Of a stretch of DNA of 6,659 bases, positions 1-6,078 are shown one piece after another (position 1 is the stretch's first letter; every line of letters begins with the position of its first letter). The stretch comes from an uncultured Veillonella sp. (GTDB lineage Bacteria > Bacillota > Negativicutes > Veillonellales > Veillonellaceae). Made by a program: the position numbers and the translations under genes. The notes under the pieces were generated by a model. It was given only the letters and a program-made list of their open reading frames with translations, made no database searches and was not told the DNA's origin. The stretch lies in assembly GCA_902466275.1 (NCBI GenBank), contig CABQQJ010000046.1, positions 1-6,659 of the forward strand, given 5' to 3'.

Positions 1-1630
1 TATCATCGGTTTTGCTTGGGGGAATGACAAGCAGATTTATGCGTCTACAGATACTGACCTACTCAAATCAGAGGCATTCCAGGCAGCTCTTTCAAAAGCT
101 GTTAATATCTACGATTTCAAGCGTAGTAAGGTCCTCTTGAGCCATTTAGGGATTGACTTGCCTACGGCTAATTTTGATGCCCGTCTGGCCAAGTATCTGC
201 TCTCAACCGTTGAAGACAATGAATTGTCAACCATTGCCCGCCTCTATACGGACCTACCGTTGGAAACAGATGAAGTGGTCTATGGCAAGGGGGCTAAGCG
301 TGCGGTTCCTGAAAAAGAGGTCTTGCTCAGCCATCTAGCTAAAAAAGTCAAGGTCCTTCAGGTTGCTAAACCGGTTATGCTTGAAAAATTGGCTGAACAC
401 GGTCAATCAGAGCTTCTCTTTGACATGGAGTTACCACTGGCAAATGTGTTAGCTAAGATGGAAATCGCTGGTATTAAGGTTAAGGGACAAACCCTTAACG
501 AGATGGCAGTGGAAAACCAAGTAGTCATTGATAAATTGACCCAAGAAATCTACGAAATGGCGGGCGAGGAGTTCAATATTAACTCGCCTAAACAGTTGGG
601 TGTTATCCTCTTTGAAAAGATGGGTCTACCTTTGGAATACACTAAGAAAACCAAGACAGGTTACTCAACAGCTGTGGATGTCCTTGAACGTTTGGCACCA
701 ATTGCTCCAATCGTAGCTAAGATTTTGGAGTACCGCCAAATCACTAAGCTTCAGTCTACCTATGTCTTGGGGCTTCAGGATTATATCCTTGAGGATGGTA
801 AAATCCATACCCGTTATGTGCAAGATTTAACTCAGACAGGTCGTTTGTCATCAGTGGATCCCAACTTGCAAAATATTCCTGTTCGTACCGAAAAAGGCCG
901 TGAAATTCGTGCCTTATTCTATCCGGGTGCTGGATATGATACATTGGTGAGTGCCGATTACTCCCAAATTGAGTTGCGTATCTTAGCCCATTTATCTGGC
1001 GATGAAGCATTGATTAAAGCCTTCGTAGAAGGCAAGGATATTCACCGCTTTACTGCGGCAGAGGTGCTTGGTAAAGCTCAAGATGATGTAACTAGCGAAG
1101 AACGTTCTCATGCGAAAGCGATTAATTTCGGTATTATTTACGGTATTTCTGACTTTGGTTTATCTCGTGACCTTGGTATTACACGGGGTGAAGCTAAAAA
1201 CTATATTGATCTTTATTTTAGCCGTTATCCTAAGGTTAAAGAGTATATGGATCGAATGGTTCAAGAGGCTCATGAAACCGGCAAAGTTCGCACTATGTTT
1301 GGTCGTCAACGCGAGTTACCTGATATTAATAGTCGTAACTTTAACCGTCGTTCCTTTGCTGAACGAACTGCAATGAATACGCCAATTCAAGGTACTGCCG
1401 CAGATATTATTAAGTTAGCCATGAGCCAAGTGGAGCAAAAATTAGAAGAACAAAACTTTAAGTCTCGACTTTTATTACAAGTACATGACGAACTAGTACT
1501 TGAAGTGGTGAACTCTGAATTAGAAGCTATAGAAGAGTTACTACGTAGTACAATGCAGTCTGTTGTAGAGTTACAAGTGCCTCTTATTGTAGACGTACAC
1601 CATGCAGAAAACTGGGCATTAGTAAAGTAA
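1..1630 (+). CDS. polA: DNA polymerase I, C-terminal part (5' end outside the window)
   Basis: Family A DNA polymerase, used in lagging-strand gap filling and excision repair. The reading frame is open from base 2 to the TAA at 1628-1630, so the gene begins upstream. A TTG at 137 is an internal leucine codon, not a start. The 542 visible residues cover a degenerate 3'-5' exonuclease-like domain (about 1-150) and the full polymerase domain. Motif A is DYSQIELR at 319-326 (catalytic Asp319). Motif B runs from Arg368 through Lys372, Phe376 and Tyr380. Motif C is QVHDELVLEV at 493-502 (Asp496, Glu497). The 5' flap-nuclease domain would lie off the left edge. By hand alignment to E. coli Pol I, the proofreading Asp and Tyr residues of exo motifs II and III are absent. 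Residues 1-295 look streptococcal and use different codons from residues 296-542 (see findings). The family call is essentially certain; the mosaic origin is inference. Confidence 0.97.
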   Translation, partial: IIGFAWGNDKQIYASTDTDLLKSEAFQAALSKAVNIYDFKRSKVLLSHLGIDLPTANFDARLAKYLLSTVEDNELSTIARLYTDLPLETDEVVYGKGAKRAVPEKEVLLSHLAKKVKVLQVAKPVMLEKLAEHGQSELLFDMELPLANVLAKMEIAGIKVKGQTLNEMAVENQVVIDKLTQEIYEMAGEEFNINSPKQLGVILFEKMGLPLEYTKKTKTGYSTAVDVLERLAPIAPIVAKILEYRQITKLQSTYVLGLQDYILEDGKIHTRYVQDLTQTGRLSSVDPNLQNIPVRTEKGREIRALFYPGAGYDTLVSADYSQIELRILAHLSGDEALIKAFVEGKDIHRFTAAEVLGKAQDDVTSEERSHAKAINFGIIYGISDFGLSRDLGITRGEAKNYIDLYFSRYPKVKEYMDRMVQEAHETGKVRTMFGRQRELPDINSRNFNRRSFAERTAMNTPIQGTAADIIKLAMSQVEQKLEEQNFKSRLLLQVHDELVLEVVNSELEAIEELLRSTMQSVVELQVPLIVDVHHAENWALVK

Positions 1631-1648
1631 TATATATTTATAATTAAT

Positions 1649-1654
1649 AGAAGG
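1649..1654 (+). promoter_or_regulatory. Ribosome binding site of coaE
   Basis: AGAAGG lies five bases before the ATG at 1660, in the 29-base gap after polA. It fixes the coaE start. No separate promoter is evident in this AT-rich gap, so coaE is probably read through from polA. Confidence 0.7.
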
Positions 1655-1659
1655 TATAT

Positions 1660-2262
1660 ATGTTTAAAATTGGCTTAACTGGTGGCATTGCATCTGGCAA
1701 AAGTACAGTTCTTACATATTTTAAGGATAAAGGTATACCGTATATCGATGCTGATATTGTGGCTCGTGAAGTTGTAGAGCCTGGTACAAAAGGGCTAGAA
1801 GCAATTGTGGCTATTTTTGGAACCGATGTATTGCACGATGATGGGACATTAAACCGAGAAGCATTAGGGGCTATTATATTTCATAATGAAAAAAAACGCC
1901 AACAATTGAATGGTTGTTTAAAAGAGCATATTCAAAATCGAATTATGGAGCTCACAGCTCATTATGAGGCACTACATACACCAGTTTTACTATATGATAT
2001 CCCTTTACTCATCGAGGGAGAATGGTATACCATGATGGACGAGGTGTGGCTCGTATATGTGAATGAGTCGACTCAAATTGAGCGCTTAATGAGCCGCAAT
2101 GGATTGACTGAGGAGGAGGCATTGGCTCGTATTAATAGTCAAATGCGTCTTGAGGATAAATGGGCTTACGCGGATGTAATCATTGACAATAATGGTACAC
2201 CTCTGGATTTAAAGGAACAATTAGATACCATCTGGAATGAGCGTATCGAATCAGCTCTATAA
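1660..2262 (+). CDS. coaE: Dephospho-CoA kinase
   Basis: Catalyses the last step of coenzyme A synthesis in the cytoplasm: ATP-dependent phosphorylation of the 3' hydroxyl of dephospho-CoA. The 200-residue length is normal for the family. The Walker A P-loop GGIASGKST is at residues 8-16, directly after the first beta strand. The DAD motif (30-32) within IDADIVAREVVEPG, with the conserved Asp of the active site, follows. DIPLLIE at 113-119 is the conserved segment before the substrate-binding helices, and ADVIIDNNGT near the C terminus is typical of the family. The start is supported by AGAAGG five bases upstream. It sits 29 bases after polA, an arrangement common in Firmicutes. Its codon use matches the 3' part of polA and the downstream genes. 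Nothing looks damaged. Confidence 0.97.
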   Translation: MFKIGLTGGIASGKSTVLTYFKDKGIPYIDADIVAREVVEPGTKGLEAIVAIFGTDVLHDDGTLNREALGAIIFHNEKKRQQLNGCLKEHIQNRIMELTAHYEALHTPVLLYDIPLLIEGEWYTMMDEVWLVYVNESTQIERLMSRNGLTEEEALARINSQMRLEDKWAYADVIIDNNGTPLDLKEQLDTIWNERIESAL

Positions 2263-2320
2263 GAAAATCGATAATTGCCATTTTATGTGTCAAATTTAGT
2301 ATATAAATAATAGTAATAAA

Positions 2321-2329
2321 TGGTATAAT
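2321..2329 (+). promoter_or_regulatory. Possible extended -10 promoter of the lytic transglycosylase gene
   Basis: TGGTATAAT fits the extended -10 pattern TGnTATAAT, with a perfect TATAAT hexamer at 2324-2329. The -35 region at about 2300-2306 is AT-rich but has no good TTGACA match, as extended -10 promoters allow. It lies in the 160-base gap after coaE and would give a transcript with a leader of roughly 85 bases before the ATG at 2423. No convincing terminator for coaE is visible in the same gap. Confidence 0.5.
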
Positions 2330-2410
2330 AAGCCCATAAAACTTAGCATAATATTAGTTTAGCATTTGTTATATGTTAGATTTTGATGACTATTTTCAGT
2401 TTGTATGTAG

Positions 2411-2418
2411 AAAGGGGG
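2411..2418 (+). promoter_or_regulatory. Ribosome binding site of the lytic transglycosylase gene
   Basis: The purine run AAAGGGGG ends four bases before the ATG at 2423. It supports that start, which places a membrane anchor at the very N terminus. Confidence 0.7.
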
Positions 2419-2422
2419 ATAT

Positions 2423-2977
2423 ATGAAACGTGCAACGGCAACGGCACTATCCTGTGTCGTACTAGGATGGTTTTATTTTACATATCTAGATGATCATTTC
2501 GCGCGTCAAATCGCGTATCCCTTTAACTATAAAGAGGAAGTTATAGCCGCAGCTGAGAAAGAGCAGGTACCTCCGTCTTTGGTGGCCAGTGTTATCTTAG
2601 CTGAAAGCAAGTATAAAAACACAGCGGAGTCTGAAACCGGTGCGCTTGGATTGATGCAACTCATGCCAGATACAGCTCGTTGGGTGGCACAACAAGTAGG
2701 ACATGGCAATTATACAGATCGTCAATTAAAAGAACCTACTATAAATATTGAGCTAGGTACTTGGTACCTAGGTCATTTGCTGAAGGAGTTTAATGGGGAT
2801 CAGGTGCTTGCACTAGCTGCCTACAATGCTGGTCGTGGTCATGTGGAATCGTGGATTCACGAAAATAACTGGAATGGAATGGTTGATACGATTCCGTTTC
2901 CTGAGACTCGTAGCTATGTAAAAGCAGTCTTACAGTATCAAGAAAGATATGAGGCATTATATGGAAACGATTATTGA
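2423..2977 (+). CDS. Membrane-anchored soluble-type lytic transglycosylase (SLT / GH23 domain)
   Basis: Predicted peptidoglycan lyase that cleaves the MurNAc-GlcNAc bond and leaves a 1,6-anhydroMurNAc end; it would act in the periplasm. The protein has 184 residues. A short N terminus with Lys and Arg is followed by a hydrophobic segment (about 7-22) without an obvious cleavage site, so an uncleaved anchor is likely. The SLT domain fills about 37-180: catalytic Glu61 in LAES, the GALGLMQLMP motif at 73-82, AAYNAG at 132-137, and the late PETRSYVKAV segment. All are hallmarks of the Slt70 C-terminal-like family. It is a minimal enzyme, with the catalytic domain and little else. The following gene overlaps its 3' end by 17 bases, suggesting coupled expression. 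It could serve wall turnover or insertion of envelope machinery; nothing nearby decides which. Confidence 0.93.
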   Translation: MKRATATALSCVVLGWFYFTYLDDHFARQIAYPFNYKEEVIAAAEKEQVPPSLVASVILAESKYKNTAESETGALGLMQLMPDTARWVAQQVGHGNYTDRQLKEPTINIELGTWYLGHLLKEFNGDQVLALAAYNAGRGHVESWIHENNWNGMVDTIPFPETRSYVKAVLQYQERYEALYGNDY

Positions 2978-3656
2978 AGCTTGTAAAGCCTTAGACTATT
3001 CCTGGTTGCCTCAATCCATTGAAGGCTTTACACTAGTTACCTCTACTGAAAGTGACTATACAAAGTTAGCTAATCGTATTAGTGCTGGTGAAGACGTATT
3101 GAAGGTACCTATTTTCCACTATCAAAACGATTTAGGATGGTGTTGGTCTGCCTTATATGATAAAGAGGTAGAGGACTATACAGTACATATAGAAATGCCA
3201 CTATTTTCCTTTGTGGACATTTCTTTTGTGCGAGCCGATTTAGAGTCTTTTTGGACAGGGCTACAAGAACGATGTGTAAAAGGGTTAACCAATATGTTAA
3301 TAGAACCTGCTAATAATTTTACTTTTACTTATCGTCGCCGAGGGATTCCTGAATGGGACTTCTCACAAGTTATGCCTGAGGAGTTAGAAGGTTTTGTACG
3401 CGATATTGATCCAGCCCATGCGATTCGCATGATTAATGGGTCTTTTATCATCGGCGAATACCACAAGATGGATGAGTGTACAGGCTTACTATTGTATTAT
3501 AATGAATTGCGTGATGAATACTTTGCGGAACTTCGCTATAAAAGCTATCCAGAAATCGACCATCATTTAGATGCAAAAAATCTAGATGATTTAGCAGTGC
3601 TATTGCGTGAGCATTTAGGTGCTATACTAAAAGGCTTGAATGAGTGCATTGATTAA
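2961..3656 (+). CDS. Unrecognised soluble protein, about 231 residues
   Basis: I do not recognise this family. Two in-frame ATGs exist, at 2949 and 2961. I prefer 2961 because GAGG at 2951-2954 sits six bases before it, while 2949 has only a weak AGAAAG upstream. The gene starts inside the end of the lytic transglycosylase gene (17-base overlap), so translational coupling is likely. The protein has no signal peptide or membrane segment and is acidic overall. It is rich in aromatic residues, for example the Trp cluster in GWCWSALYD and the stretches SFWTGL and PEWDF. A Tyr-Arg-Arg-Arg cluster lies mid-protein. The C terminus is probably helical (LDDLAVLLREHLGAILKGL). No catalytic motif is apparent. 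The codon use matches its neighbours, so it looks like a resident gene, possibly lineage-restricted. A role linked to cell-wall turnover is suggested only by position. Confidence 0.85.
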   Translation: METIIEACKALDYSWLPQSIEGFTLVTSTESDYTKLANRISAGEDVLKVPIFHYQNDLGWCWSALYDKEVEDYTVHIEMPLFSFVDISFVRADLESFWTGLQERCVKGLTNMLIEPANNFTFTYRRRGIPEWDFSQVMPEELEGFVRDIDPAHAIRMINGSFIIGEYHKMDECTGLLLYYNELRDEYFAELRYKSYPEIDHHLDAKNLDDLAVLLREHLGAILKGLNECID

Positions 3657-3795
3657 AGTTTGGATAGATTTAACTATGCTATTTTTTGTCATTTTTTGTT
3701 TTTATAGAATGACTTATGTGGGATTGGTTTCTTTAATGCCCATTAGAAAACGTAGAATTTGTATATACGCAGTAAATGTGATATACTATATATGA
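3640..3795 (+). CDS. Possible small membrane protein, 51 residues
   Basis: This open frame starts at ATG 3640 inside the end of the preceding gene (17-base overlap, the same size as the previous overlap) and ends at TGA 3793-3795. AAAAGG at 3629-3634 lies five bases before the ATG, a good ribosome binding site. The product starts MSALIKVWIDL, has a hydrophobic stretch at about 11-33 with a single Arg at 23, then a basic patch PIRKRR (34-39) and a hydrophobic tail (40-51). This fits a single-pass membrane miniprotein with its basic side in the cytoplasm. Against it: AT-rich, T-rich DNA readily gives hydrophobic short frames, and the last third coincides with the rimP promoter. I do not recognise the protein. 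Confidence 0.4.
   Translation: MSALIKVWIDLTMLFFVIFCFYRMTYVGLVSLMPIRKRRICIYAVNVIYYI
3759..3787 (+). promoter_or_regulatory. Promoter of the rimP-nusA-infB operon
   Basis: A sigma70/sigmaA-type promoter with -35 TTGTAT (3759-3764), a 17-base spacer and -10 TATACT (3782-3787). A TG one base before the -10 (3779-3780) makes it also an extended -10 element. Transcription would begin near 3794, giving a leader of about 125 bases before the rimP ATG at 3921. It is the best promoter in the window, as expected for a translation operon. Confidence 0.72.
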
Positions 3796-3814
3796 CTTTT
3801 ATATAAATCTTTTA

Positions 3815-3840
3815 AAAGAGTGGGCTTATGTCCACTCTTT
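3815..3840 (+). promoter_or_regulatory. Leader hairpin upstream of rimP
   Basis: A perfect nine-pair inverted repeat AAAGAGTGG / CCACTCTTT, extended by one G-U pair, encloses the six-base loop CTTATG. It begins about 20 bases after the predicted transcript start and ends 80 bases before the rimP ATG. The bases after it (CATTTATG) are not a clear U-run, so it is a poor intrinsic terminator by itself. It could be an attenuator, a protein-binding site or an RNA-stabilising 5' hairpin. The loop ATG at 3828 opens a frame continuous with rimP, but no ribosome binding site precedes it. Confidence 0.65.
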
Positions 3841-3905
3841 CATTTATGATTAGCTCAATTTTAGAGTATTTTAGAATCAAGAGATATATACAAGATGTAG
3901 TAATG

Positions 3906-3912
3906 AAGGAGG
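3906..3912 (+). promoter_or_regulatory. Ribosome binding site that fixes the rimP start
   Basis: AAGGAGG is a full-strength Shine-Dalgarno sequence eight bases before the ATG at 3921. The in-frame ATG at 3915 is only two bases away, too close. Those at 3828 and 3903 lie upstream of it. This places the rimP start at 3921. Confidence 0.85.
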
Positions 3913-3920
3913 CGATGGCT

Positions 3921-4379
3921 ATGAAGAGAGAAGCAGTAGAGGAATTTGTATCCTCTGTAGTTGAAGGTATTATAGCCGGCACCGAAATGGAACTAGTCGA
4001 TGTAGATTACGTTCGTGAACGCGATTGGTATTTACGTGTCTACCTTGATAAACCAGGTGGTGTAGATTTGGATGACTGTCAGTTGGTGAGCGAAAAATTA
4101 AGTGCTGTCCTCGACGAAAAGGATCCAATTACGGAAAACTATTTATTGGAAGTATCTTCTCCAGGCCTAGATCGAGTTCTTAAGAAGGATAAGGATTTGG
4201 TTCGCTATAATGGTCGTGATGTTGATATCCAGCTATTTAAACCGATTAATGGCAGTAAACAATATAGGGGTGAGCTACAAGGCTTTACAGATACAACGAT
4301 AGAATTTTCAATTAATGGTGAAAGCGTAACATTTGAACGTTCTGCCATTGCACAAATTCGATTACATCTTGATTTTTAA
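3921..4379 (+). CDS. rimP: Ribosome maturation factor RimP
   Basis: Cytoplasmic factor that binds the free 30S subunit and helps its late assembly. From the ATG at 3921 the protein has 152 residues, the usual size of the family (E. coli about 150). The longer in-frame ORF from 3828 would add 31 residues with no family counterpart and would start inside a hairpin. Family features are the N-terminal alpha/beta domain with MELVDVDYVRERDWYLRVY and the acidic DLDDCQLVSEKLSAVLD. The signature YLLEVSSPGLDRVL follows at mid-protein, and a C-terminal small beta-barrel ends with IAQIRLHLDF. It opens the rimP-nusA operon behind its own promoter and leader; nusA follows after 17 bases. Nothing is missing or broken. 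Confidence 0.96.
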   Translation: MKREAVEEFVSSVVEGIIAGTEMELVDVDYVRERDWYLRVYLDKPGGVDLDDCQLVSEKLSAVLDEKDPITENYLLEVSSPGLDRVLKKDKDLVRYNGRDVDIQLFKPINGSKQYRGELQGFTDTTIEFSINGESVTFERSAIAQIRLHLDF

Positions 4380-4396
4380 TATATGGAGGCATACGA

Positions 4397-5473
4397 GTGA
4401 GTCAAGAATTAATTCAAGCGGTAATGGTACTTACAAAGCAAAAAGGTTTTGCTCCTGAGGTTATTTTTGAATCCTTAGAGGCTGCATTGTTACAAGCATA
4501 TCGCAAAGAACCTACATCTAATCCAGATGCGTACGTTGTGATTGACCGCGAAACAGGCGTTTATAAAGTAATGGCTAAAAAACAAGTTGTGGAAACTGTT
4601 GAATTACCTGAAACAGAAATCAGCTTGCTTGATGCTCGCAAAAAAGATAAGCGTTTTGAGATTGGTGATGTAGTAGAAGTCGATGTAACTCCTGCTAACT
4701 TTGGTCGTAGTGCTGCCCATACTGCAAAACAAATGCTTATTCAACGTTTGAAAGAGGCTGAGCGCAGTGTAGTATACGAAGAGTATTACAGCCGTGAAGG
4801 AGACATCATCACTGGCGTTATTACTCGCGTTGAAGGTAAAAATGTATTTATCAATCTTGGTAAAACGGAAGCGATTTTGCCTCCAACTGAGCAAATTGTT
4901 ACAGAAACATACCGTGAAGGAGATCGTATTAAATGCTATATCGTAGAGGTTAAGAAAACTACGAAAGGCCCTCAAATTATGATTTCTCGCACACATCCAG
5001 GTTTATTGAAACGTCTATTTGAGCTAGAGGTTCCAGAAATCTTTGAAGGCGTAGTAGAGCTTAAGTCTGTAGCTCGTGAGCCGGGGATGCGTTCTAAAAT
5101 CGCTGTATATAGTCGTGATGAAAATATTGATCCTGTAGGTGCTTGCGTAGGTCCTAAAGGGCAACGTGTACAACATATTGTTGATGAATTACACGATGAA
5201 AAAATAGACATTGTAAAATGGGATGAAGATCCAGCAATTTACATTGCTAACTCCTTAAGCCCTGCGAAGGTTGTATCGGTAGATGTAAGCGAAGAAGAAA
5301 AATCTTCATATGTAGTAGTACCTGATTACCAATTATCTTTAGCTATTGGTAAGGCTGGTCAAAATGCTCGTTTGGCGGCTAAGTTGACTAACTGGAAAAT
5401 CGATATTAAAAGTGAAACTCAAGCTGCTGAAGAACCTTTCACAGGTTTCGGCAATGCTGAGGATGGTGAATAG
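4397..5473 (+). CDS. nusA: Transcription termination/antitermination factor NusA
   Basis: Binds RNA polymerase and nascent RNA and controls pausing, termination and antitermination. The start is a GTG at 4397, supported by TGGAGG at 4384-4389 seven bases upstream. The protein has 358 residues in the usual order: an N-terminal RNA-polymerase-binding domain (about 1-130), an S1 domain (about 134-200, ending ISRTHP at 196-201), then KH1 with GPKG at 252-255 and KH2 with IGKAGQN at 317-323. It ends in a short acidic tail (EEPFTGFGNAEDGE). The C-terminal acidic repeat domains of the E. coli protein (about 495 residues) are absent, as is usual for Firmicutes NusA. It is followed by ylxR after two bases. 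The GTG start may moderate its expression. Confidence 0.97.
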   Translation: MSQELIQAVMVLTKQKGFAPEVIFESLEAALLQAYRKEPTSNPDAYVVIDRETGVYKVMAKKQVVETVELPETEISLLDARKKDKRFEIGDVVEVDVTPANFGRSAAHTAKQMLIQRLKEAERSVVYEEYYSREGDIITGVITRVEGKNVFINLGKTEAILPPTEQIVTETYREGDRIKCYIVEVKKTTKGPQIMISRTHPGLLKRLFELEVPEIFEGVVELKSVAREPGMRSKIAVYSRDENIDPVGACVGPKGQRVQHIVDELHDEKIDIVKWDEDPAIYIANSLSPAKVVSVDVSEEEKSSYVVVPDYQLSLAIGKAGQNARLAAKLTNWKIDIKSETQAAEEPFTGFGNAEDGE

Positions 5474-5475
5474 TC

Positions 5476-5745
5476 ATGAAACCAAAATCCCAACCTATGC
5501 GTACTTGCGTAGGATGTGGTGAACCTAAGGCAAAACGAGAGTTGATTCGCGTAGCCTTGAGTCCAGACGGCAATATCACTATTGATCGCAGCGGTAAAGC
5601 ACCAGGACGTGGAGCTTATTTATGTGAATCCATGTCATGTTTTGAGCAGGCCTATAAGGCAAAACGATTAGAACGGTCCTTAAAGCATAGCGTATCTAAA
5701 GAGATATATGAAGCGTTACAACGTGATTTACAAGAGAATGAGTAA
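5476..5745 (+). CDS. rnpM: YlxR/RnpM family RNA-binding protein (DUF448), RNase P modulator
   Basis: Small basic protein of 89 residues from the conserved nusA-infB operon. The family signature is seen as RTCVGC at 9-14 and GRGAYLC at 44-50, with a Lys/Arg-rich C-terminal helix (QAYKAKRLERSLKHSV). The Bacillus subtilis homologue has been reported to bind the RNase P RNA and lower RNase P activity, hence the symbol rnpM (older name ylxR). The function here is by homology only. The start is two bases after the nusA stop. Upstream there is only a partial Shine-Dalgarno (GGTGA at 5465-5469) inside nusA, so translation is probably coupled to nusA. Cysteines at 11, 14 and 50 resemble a partial metal-binding set, but metal binding is not established here. 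Confidence 0.93.
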   Translation: MKPKSQPMRTCVGCGEPKAKRELIRVALSPDGNITIDRSGKAPGRGAYLCESMSCFEQAYKAKRLERSLKHSVSKEIYEALQRDLQENE

Positions 5746-5757
5746 TCACTGATATAC

Positions 5758-6063
5758 ATGAATGAAGATAAAATTTTGAATCTCTTAGGTCTAGCACAAC
5801 GAGCAGGCAAAGTTATTTCCGGTGATTTCATCGTAGAAAAGGCTATAAAGAGAAAGGAACCGAAATTGGTACTTCTCGCTGGTGACTGTGCAGCCAACAA
5901 TGAAAAGAAATATACTCAATTAGCAGAAACCCATCACATTCCACTTCACAGTATTGCCGATAAAGAGGCTTTAGGAACGGCCATTGGTAAGGAAGTTAGG
6001 GTAGTAGTTGCCGTACTAGATGATGGATTTGCAAAGGCATTACTTAAAGAGATTGATCGATAA
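5758..6063 (+). CDS. ylxQ: L7Ae-like kink-turn RNA-binding protein YlxQ
   Basis: A 101-residue protein of the ribosomal L7Ae/L30e/S12e/Gadd45 fold. Family members bind kink-turn RNA; the YlxQ branch sits between ylxR and infB in many Firmicutes. Family features are LGLAQRAGKVISGD near the N terminus (about 9-23, with the AGK motif), the conserved core LVLLAGDCAANN (about 37-48) carrying the Asn residues near the RNA-binding face, and the final strand VRVVVAVLDDGFA followed by a helix. The ATG lies 12 bases after the ylxR stop. No good Shine-Dalgarno is visible between the genes; GAGAATGAG at the end of ylxR is weak. Translational coupling to ylxR is therefore the likely way it is expressed. 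The cellular role remains unclear. Confidence 0.92.
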   Translation: MNEDKILNLLGLAQRAGKVISGDFIVEKAIKRKEPKLVLLAGDCAANNEKKYTQLAETHHIPLHSIADKEALGTAIGKEVRVVVAVLDDGFAKALLKEIDR

Positions 6064-6064
6064 T

Positions 6065-6071
6065 AAGGGGG
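6065..6071 (+). promoter_or_regulatory. Ribosome binding site of infB
   Basis: AAGGGGG starts two bases after the ylxQ stop and ends seven bases before the ATG at 6079, which is good spacing. It identifies the infB start. Confidence 0.8.
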
Positions 6072-6078
6072 TATGTAG

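Noticed and set aside
756..1010. Minus-strand open frame opposite polA
   Set aside because: It is antisense to the conserved polymerase core and has no independent support.
1110..1376. Plus-strand hydrophobic open frame inside polA
   Set aside because: It is an out-of-frame shadow over polymerase motif B, which is clearly coding in the polA frame.
137..1630. polA as a complete 497-residue gene starting at TTG 137
   Set aside because: The frame is open without a stop back to base 2, and the extra residues continue the exonuclease-like domain. The gene begins outside the window.
2263..2422. Terminator or riboswitch in the gap after coaE
   Set aside because: No stable stem with a U-run and no recognisable aptamer pattern; only the extended -10 promoter and ribosome binding site are supported.
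2373..2426. Seventeen-codon leader frame before the lytic transglycosylase, ending by overlapping its ATG
   Set aside because: It has no ribosome binding site and is short enough to occur by chance. The 4-base stop/start overlap alone is not enough evidence.
3676..3712. T-rich stretch with two ATTTTTTGT repeats as a terminator for the upstream genes
   Set aside because: No GC-containing stem precedes the T-runs; only four- or five-pair AT-rich pairings can be drawn, too weak for an intrinsic terminator.
3828..4379. rimP starting at ATG 3828 (183 residues)
   Set aside because: That ATG is in the loop of a hairpin with no ribosome binding site. AAGGAGG before 3921 gives the normal family length of about 152 residues.
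4604..5211. Minus-strand open frames opposite nusA
   Set aside because: They are shadows of a well-supported coding gene and have no family features.
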